In this document: piece by piece, positions 5,214 through 9,341 of the stretch
How positions within the stretch are numbered: the first letter of the stretch is position 1
Layout of the letters: every line of letters starts with the position of its first letter
Source: JAKVCB01 sp963578605
Lineage (GTDB): Bacteria; Planctomycetota; Planctomycetia; Pirellulales; Lacipirellulaceae
Assembly: GCA_963578605.1 (NCBI GenBank)
Contig: CAUZEA010000163.1
Span: forward strand, 1 to 9,341
Direction of reading: 5' to 3'
Length of the DNA stretch: 9,341 nt
Program-made: the position numbers and the translations under genes
The notes under the pieces: model-generated
What the model was told of the DNA's origin: nothing
Seen by the model: only the letters and a program-made list of their open reading frames with translations
The model's database searches: none

Positions 5214-6077
5214 ATGTCCTACGATTCTGTCCGCGTTGGTTCCTATCTGTGTGGTCCCGATCAGCCACTTTTGGTGATTGCTGGTCCGTGTGTTCTTGAA
5301 GACGAAGCCGGCGCGCTCGAAATAGCGGAAGCGTTGCGCCGCCTCAACGCCGAACTGCCGATTCAGTTGATCTTCAAGGCATCGTTTGATAAAGCAAACC
5401 GTACGAGCATTGAGTCATGCCGTGGTCCAGGCTTGGAGCAAGGGCTGAGAATCTTGGCTCGGGTTGCCGATGCGACGGGACTTCCCGTGACAACCGACAT
5501 CCACGAGACGTCCCAGGCGGCCCCGGCTGCGGAAGTTTGCGAGCTGCTGCAGATCCCGGCATTTCTAGCCCGACAGACCGATTTGCTGGTGGCGGCTGCC
5601 CGAACCGGTCGGGCTGTCAACGTGAAAAAAGGGCAGTTCATGGCACCGGAGGATATGCGTAACGTGATAGGCAAACTCAAAGCGACTGGCTGTCACAACA
5701 TCCTGCTCTGTGAGCGGGGAACGTTTTTTGGTTATGGACGCCTGGTCAATGACATGCGTGCCATTCCCGAGATGCAGGCGCTTGGCGTACCGGTTGTGTT
5801 TGACGCCACTCACAGTGTTCAGGAACCTGGCGGTTTGGGGAAAACGACCGGAGGCAATCGCGAAATGGTCGAGCCACTGGCACGGGCGGCTGTCGCCATG
5901 GGGACCGATGGTCTATTCTGCGAAACGCATCCCGACCCATCCAAGTCGCCGAGTGACGGTCCCAACATGATTCCCCTGGCTGCTTTGCCGGCGGCACTGG
6001 AAGGTTGGGTGAAGATTCGCGAAGCCGTGACCCGATTCAGTCCTGCTCTCGGCCAGGTTGCACGTGAGACCAAGTGA
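5214..6077 (+). CDS. kdsA: 3-deoxy-8-phosphooctulonate (Kdo-8-phosphate) synthase
   Basis: This 287-residue cytoplasmic enzyme condenses phosphoenolpyruvate with arabinose 5-phosphate to give Kdo 8-phosphate, the precursor of the inner-core sugar of lipopolysaccharide. All family signatures are in order: IAGPCVLEDE at 22-31, FKASFDKANR, TDIHETSQA, IPAFLARQTDLL, NVKKGQFMAPEDM, CERGTFFGYGRLVNDMR, VVFDATHSVQEPGG and CETHPDPSKSPSDGPN. Cys26, with the His of DATHS, the Glu of CETHP and the Asp of SDGPN, matches the ligand set of the metal-dependent class; metal-free enzymes such as that of E. coli have Asn in place of the Cys. ATG 5214 has only a weak site (GGAAA about nine bases upstream), and the homologous region starts soon after it. 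It follows the lipid kinase at 48 bp. The gene shows that this organism makes Kdo and, by inference, lipopolysaccharide. Confidence 0.97.
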   Translation: MSYDSVRVGSYLCGPDQPLLVIAGPCVLEDEAGALEIAEALRRLNAELPIQLIFKASFDKANRTSIESCRGPGLEQGLRILARVADATGLPVTTDIHETSQAAPAAEVCELLQIPAFLARQTDLLVAAARTGRAVNVKKGQFMAPEDMRNVIGKLKATGCHNILLCERGTFFGYGRLVNDMRAIPEMQALGVPVVFDATHSVQEPGGLGKTTGGNREMVEPLARAAVAMGTDGLFCETHPDPSKSPSDGPNMIPLAALPAALEGWVKIREAVTRFSPALGQVARETK

Positions 6078-6309
6078 AAAACCCCGCCCTATCCAGGGTG
6101 AACGAGCAAAATGAACAAAATTTGACATCGCCCGAACCGTCGTGCTGCAGGAACCTGGGCAAGCAAAGAATTCGCACGGTGTCGACTGGTGACAGACCAC
6201 GCTGAGCAAGGCCGCCCAGAGACCTTGCACAATAGATCCGACGGTATTCGTTAGCCCCAGACTTTTGTTCCATCCATGCTTGCGGTACAAAAAGTTGCGG
6301 CACAAAAGA
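6078..6309. promoter_or_regulatory. leader region of the TPR lipoprotein gene
   Basis: This 232-bp gap separates kdsA from the lipoprotein gene. TTGACA occurs at 6122-6127, but no -10 box stands 16-18 bp after it. No clear terminator follows kdsA; CCCT and AGGG around 6087-6098 give only a 4-bp stem. At 6280-6309 a 15-base unit occurs twice in tandem, directly before the chosen ATG. Confidence 0.35.
6280..6309 (+). repeat. 15-bp tandem duplication just before the lipoprotein start
   Basis: TTGCGGTACAAAAAG (6280-6294) is followed directly by TTGCGGCACAAAAGA (6295-6309), 12 of 15 bases alike, ending at the base before ATG 6310. If translation began at TTG 6265 the two units would encode LRYKK and LRHKR. 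It occupies the place where a ribosome site would be expected, and no canonical one is present. Confidence 0.5.
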
Positions 6310-8520
6310 ATGTTACCATCAACCGTAAAAACCAGACTTTTTTTCGATCCGCTGCGGTGGAATGTGTTCATCTGGTTTGGCCTGCTGGCTCTGTTGACGA
6401 CGACGGTCGGTTGTTCAAATTCAGCCAGGCGTGGTGGTGGCACCCAACCTGGCAGAGCAGGGCTGCAAAGGCGAACCGACCGCGGGAAGGCATTACTCGA
6501 AACGGCGATTGCACAGCTGCGCGATTTGCCTCGAGATATCGACACCGATCTCCGGCCACCTCAAGTCATCCTTGATTCGCGGACTAGCACCGATCATCAG
6601 GATGTCATGGCAAAGCTTGGTCGTCATCCGAATCAGGAAGAGGGCTCACCGGTCTTCAATTTTCTCTATGTTCCTAAAGCGAACAGCCGATTTCGCGGCC
6701 TTGGTGTGCAGACGGGTGATATCGTCAAGTACTACATTGATATCGATGACTCGGCGCTTGCCACGCAGGCCAAACATTTTGGAACGCGCCGTCAAAACAC
6801 ACCCGGTGCGGAAGAGTCGGCTGAGCAGGAGACACCGTGGAGCGAGGGTTTTGTACGGAAGGCCTCAATCGACATTCCGGTTGCCCAGGTTATCGATGAC
6901 AACGCTTTGATTGTCGCCCACCCACTGGTGATTCCAATCAACGTACCCGAAAAAATTGAAATCTGGCGGTATAGTGATCAGCGGATGCGCGAGTTTGGCC
7001 GGCGCTTGGGGAGGTATGCCAGTCGAGGCAAGCCAGCACTGGCTTGGGAACCAACTCCCGATGAAAGAGTGCTCTCTCAAATCCTCGATCGGTTGAATCC
7101 CTGGTCACGACAAAACCAGGCCCTCGATGATTGGAAAGTTGACCCGTTCCTGGAAACGTTGCCTGCCGAATTGCGCGACGACCAGCGGTTGCAACCTTAT
7201 ATCTCTACCGAAGCACTCACCCGGCTGTCATTTGAACTGCAGGAGGTTCGCCTGCTACAGCACGCCATTTGGCTCCGCGACATCTCCGAATGGGCGCGTG
7301 GCGATGGTTTCGACAATCTTCAGCGGGCAACTTCCCTGTTCGATTGGACGGTACGCAACATCCAGCTTGTCCCGGACGAAGACTATCGGCCCCACTGGCC
7401 TGGGCAAATCCTGCTTTATGGAGACGGGACCGCGGCGCAGCGGGCCTGGATCTTTGCTCTGCTTTGTCGACAGCAAGGACTAGAGGTCGTGGTCCTGTCG
7501 GTTACCGATGAGAACGGCCAGCAAAAATTCTGGCTGCCCGCCTTGTGGCTGAATGACAACCTTTACCTGTTCGATACGCGGTTAGGGTTGCCGATTCCTG
7601 GGCCTGATGGTGAATCGGTGGCTACGCTCCATCAGGTACGCGCAGATCCGGCACTACTTGCCGCGCTCGATATCGGAGATCTCAAATACCCTGTTTCGGC
7701 GGCTGCGGTGAAGCACGTGACTGCCGACCTGGTGGCCTCGCCGTTTGAGCTTTCACAGCGGGCACGTTTATTTGAAGCCGAGTTGTCCGGAGAGGATCGA
7801 CTCGCGTTAACGGCCGATCCGTCCCTGCAAGCGGAAGCAATTCAAGCAGGTGGGGAAATTGCGAACGTGCGGCTTTGGCAATTGCCATTTAGCACCCTAA
7901 GGGATCAACTCCACTTGAAGAAACGTGCCCGCACTCTTGAAGCCGTTACGTTCCAGCCGTTTGCCTGGCGTCCCAGTCTTTACAAAGCACGCGTACTGCA
8001 CTTCCAGGGCAAGCAGGAAGTCAAGAAAGATCCCCGTCGCAAAGGGCTCGATGAGGTTATCAATAGTCACCGCGACGCAGTCCGACTCTACACCGACCCG
8101 CGCGTGAGGCCGCCCCAACGGATTCTGAACCAGCAAACTTCTGCCGACAAAATCGCCATCTACAACGTGGCAAAACAAAACGCCAGTTACTGGCTGGGAC
8201 TGCTTTCGTATGACGATGGTCGATATGGTACCGCTGCGGACTGGCTGGCCAGGAGAACTCTTGAGGATTACCCGGATGGTCCCTGGACCAATGGGGCGCG
8301 GTACAATTTGGCGCGAGCCTATGAGGCTTTGGGAAGATTCGAGGATGCCATCGAGTTGCTCAAACAGGATGATTCCCCCGGTCGTCACGGAAGTCTTCTG
8401 CGGGTCCGGCAATTGGTCAGAAAGGCAGAAGCCGCCAAAACAAAGTCTGAGGCAGAGCCGCACGCTACCAAGAACGTTGCGACATCGGCCAAGAAATCAT
8501 CGGACGATGGTCAGCCATAG
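6310..8520 (+). CDS. large TPR lipoprotein with a degenerate transglutaminase-like domain
   Basis: From ATG 6310 the product has 736 residues. Residues 1-34 form a lipoprotein signal (Lys7, Arg9, Arg16, hydrophobic VFIWFGLLALL, then TVGC with the lipidated Cys35). A protein-binding or structural role on the periplasmic side of a membrane is inferred. The first third has no recognised domain. Residues about 340-425 read as a transglutaminase-like core: SLFDWTVRNIQLVPDE, then YGDGTAAQRAWIFALLCRQQ, then FWLPALWLNDNLYLFDTRLG. The Cys and His of the catalytic triad are not at their expected places (GTAAQ and FWLPAL instead), while the Asp of LFDTR remains, so it is probably non-catalytic. Residues about 625-700 look like TPRs (SYWLGLLSYDDGRYGTAADW; ARYNLARAYEALGRFEDAI). 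The end is Lys/Glu/Ala-rich. An upstream in-frame TTG at 6265 would add 15 basic residues before the signal. It follows kdsA by 232 bp. No specific function is known to me. Confidence 0.8.
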   Translation: MLPSTVKTRLFFDPLRWNVFIWFGLLALLTTTVGCSNSARRGGGTQPGRAGLQRRTDRGKALLETAIAQLRDLPRDIDTDLRPPQVILDSRTSTDHQDVMAKLGRHPNQEEGSPVFNFLYVPKANSRFRGLGVQTGDIVKYYIDIDDSALATQAKHFGTRRQNTPGAEESAEQETPWSEGFVRKASIDIPVAQVIDDNALIVAHPLVIPINVPEKIEIWRYSDQRMREFGRRLGRYASRGKPALAWEPTPDERVLSQILDRLNPWSRQNQALDDWKVDPFLETLPAELRDDQRLQPYISTEALTRLSFELQEVRLLQHAIWLRDISEWARGDGFDNLQRATSLFDWTVRNIQLVPDEDYRPHWPGQILLYGDGTAAQRAWIFALLCRQQGLEVVVLSVTDENGQQKFWLPALWLNDNLYLFDTRLGLPIPGPDGESVATLHQVRADPALLAALDIGDLKYPVSAAAVKHVTADLVASPFELSQRARLFEAELSGEDRLALTADPSLQAEAIQAGGEIANVRLWQLPFSTLRDQLHLKKRARTLEAVTFQPFAWRPSLYKARVLHFQGKQEVKKDPRRKGLDEVINSHRDAVRLYTDPRVRPPQRILNQQTSADKIAIYNVAKQNASYWLGLLSYDDGRYGTAADWLARRTLEDYPDGPWTNGARYNLARAYEALGRFEDAIELLKQDDSPGRHGSLLRVRQLVRKAEAAKTKSEAEPHATKNVATSAKKSSDDGQP

Positions 8521-8658
8521 TAGAAGCGGAGTTCAACAAGGACTGCCAGAAGGCTGAGGTTTTCTTCAATAGGAGTTGGTCAAGCCAAGGTTAGTTTTTG
8601 GTTGCGTGGATGGTTGTAGTTTTGTGAACCCACATTCTCCAGATGACTCCCTGCTTTT
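8521..8658. other. spacer between the lipoprotein gene and the IS remnant
   Basis: About 138 bp without a recognised gene or terminator. Similarity to IS1380-type transposase begins near 8659 and an in-frame stop lies at 8644-8646, so the 5' break of the element falls at about 8646-8659. No copy of the right-end sequence was found here, so the left end of the element appears to be lost. Confidence 0.4.
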
Positions 8659-9099
8659 TGGCACGCGGGCGAGTTGTTTCCCCGCGTCGGATTCATCGTG
8701 ACCAATCTCACGAAGCACTCGAAGAACGTTGTGAGGTTCTACAACGGTCGCGGCACCGCCGAGCAGTGGATCAAAGAAGGGAAGAACGCGGTGAAGTGGA
8801 CAAAGCTCTCTTGCCGCACGTTCAAGGACAACCAGACTCGCCTACAACTGTTCGAACCGGCTTACAACCTGGCGAACTTCTTGCGGAGAATGGCGTTGCC
8901 CCGGGAGATCGAGCATTGGTCGCTGACCACGCTGCGGGAGAAACTGGTGAAGACTGGGGTAAAGGTCGTGCGGCACGCGAAGTACGTGACGTTCCAACTG
9001 GCCGAGATGGCCGTACCTCGGCGGCTGTTCGCTGCAATCCTCGACCGGATCGCACGCATGGCGATCCCGCCGCCCGGTGTCGCTGCGCCATGTTGCTGA
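8659..9099 (+). pseudogene. IS1380-family transposase, C-terminal fragment
   Basis: The frame reads WHAGELFPRVGFIVTNL and then FYNGRGTAEQWIKEGKNAVK. This is the end of the DDE transposase of IS1380-type elements. The Y-(2)-R-(3)-E-(6)-K signature is complete: Tyr at 8740, Arg at 8749, the catalytic Glu at 8761 and Lys at 8782. LSCRTFKDNQTRLQLFEPAY, NLANFLRRMALP, EIEHWSLTTLREKL and RHAKYVTFQLAEMAVPRR follow in the usual order. About 147 residues remain of a protein usually 400-470 long. The two catalytic Asp residues and the DNA-binding N-terminus are missing, so it cannot be active. Similarity begins near TGG 8659; in the same frame a stop stands at 8644-8646 and the codons between are unlike the family. 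The reading frame to TGA 9097-9099 is intact, which suggests recent truncation. Confidence 0.85.
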
Positions 9100-9232
9100 C
9101 GTCACTCGCCGATGGAACCCAAGATTTCGGGGGAGGTTGCGCGCCGCTCGCGGATCTGAGACCCTCATCAGGGCCTTAGCGGTACGTGTCGTGCATCGTC
9201 GGACGAAAAAATGCAAAAAAATCACGACGCGC

Positions 9233-9259
9233 TAGACAAGGGGGCGCAGCGGTTACAAT
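9233..9259 (+). promoter_or_regulatory. possible outward promoter after the transposase fragment
   Basis: TAGACA (9233-9238) and TACAAT (9254-9259) each match a sigma-70 box at five of six and five of six positions. The 15-bp spacer is shorter than the usual 16-18. It would read rightward out of the window. Confidence 0.35.
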
Positions 9260-9272
9260 AGGACCGAATCGT

Positions 9273-9291
9273 GCCGGGGGCGGTTCCCGGC
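9273..9291. repeat. GC-rich hairpin
   Basis: GCCGGG (9273-9278) and CCCGGC (9286-9291) form a perfect 6-bp stem around GGCGGTT. It lies shortly after the possible promoter at 9233-9259 and is not followed by T residues, so it is not a standard terminator. Confidence 0.35.
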
Positions 9292-9322
9292 TGACCCATA
9301 TGGGGAATCCCGGATTATAATC
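9291..9322 (+). promoter_or_regulatory. TATAAT box within a palindrome, near the window edge
   Basis: A perfect TATAAT (9316-9321) lies inside the 10-bp palindrome GATTATAATC (9313-9322). CTGACC (9291-9296) 19 bp upstream is a weak -35. A second 10-bp palindrome, CCCATATGGG (9295-9304), sits between them. It may drive a gene beyond the window; the palindromes may be operator or IS-end sequence. Confidence 0.35.
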
Positions 9323-9341
9323 GCGTCACTGCGAGCCTGGA

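Larger units (their letters stand above)
8659..9312 (+). mobile_element. 3' remnant of an IS1380-type insertion sequence, right end approximate
   Basis: The transposase fragment is followed by about 200 bp of non-coding DNA (9100-9312) that could be the element's right-hand tail. It ends with a palindrome CCCATATGGG (9295-9304) and GGAATCCCGG (9303-9312), a plausible place for the terminal inverted repeat. The true end cannot be fixed without the matching left end, which is absent, or a full-length copy elsewhere. Confidence 0.4.

Noticed and set aside
6122..6150. TTGACA as a promoter for the lipoprotein gene
   Set aside because: The hexamer is perfect, but the region 16-18 bases downstream is CTGCAG-like with no resemblance to a -10 box.
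8643..9179. A 178-codon plus-strand frame covering the transposase fragment
   Set aside because: It is another frame of the same DNA; the frame at 8659-9099 carries the IS1380 signature residues, while this one is Arg-rich and unordered.
1..9341. CRISPR array, tRNA or rRNA genes, or a defence system
   Set aside because: No regularly spaced repeats, no RNA gene signatures and no nuclease, toxin or defence families were seen; the gene set is metabolic and envelope-related.

Overview
The window looks like a chromosomal segment of a planctomycete, most likely of the Pirellula/Rhodopirellula group. This is inferred from gene content: a secreted cyclophilin carrying a dockerin-type calcium-binding pair and a PEP-CTERM-like C-terminus, Kdo synthesis in an envelope gene cluster, a very long TPR lipoprotein, and loose gene spacing. 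Assignment is by recognition of protein families only; no search was run.

Layout. Positions 1-93 hold the last codons of an unidentified plus-strand gene. Positions 197-502 hold two gene beginnings that run into each other: the N-terminus of a GntR-type regulator (plus) and the N-terminus of an EcsC-like protein (minus), both cut near 328/329. Position 502 is just downstream of xylA (xylose isomerase, 520-1830, minus), a complete gene with all catalytic residues. On the plus strand follows a secreted cyclophilin-dockerin protein (2068-2994), a doubtful small ORF (about 3207-3404) and a gene-free stretch of about 760 bp. That stretch contains a conspicuous three-helix inverted-repeat structure at 3551-3640. 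Read on the minus strand, it is followed directly by eight T and preceded by a TATAAG box, so it could be a small RNA or a branched terminator.

The right half is an envelope-related plus-strand cluster. It has a diacylglycerol-kinase-like lipid kinase (4167-5165), then 48 bp later kdsA (Kdo-8-phosphate synthase, 5214-6077), then a large lipoprotein with a degenerate transglutaminase-like domain and TPRs (6310-8520). The kinase and kdsA probably form an operon; the lipoprotein has its own 232-bp leader. The window ends in the 3' third of an IS1380-type transposase (about 8659-9099), followed by a stretch rich in palindromes and promoter-like boxes.

No tRNA, rRNA or CRISPR array was seen. The most notable items are the fused gene beginnings at the left (an inversion breakpoint or an assembly chimera) and the structured element at 3551-3640. 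I found no convincing multi-gene novel system.
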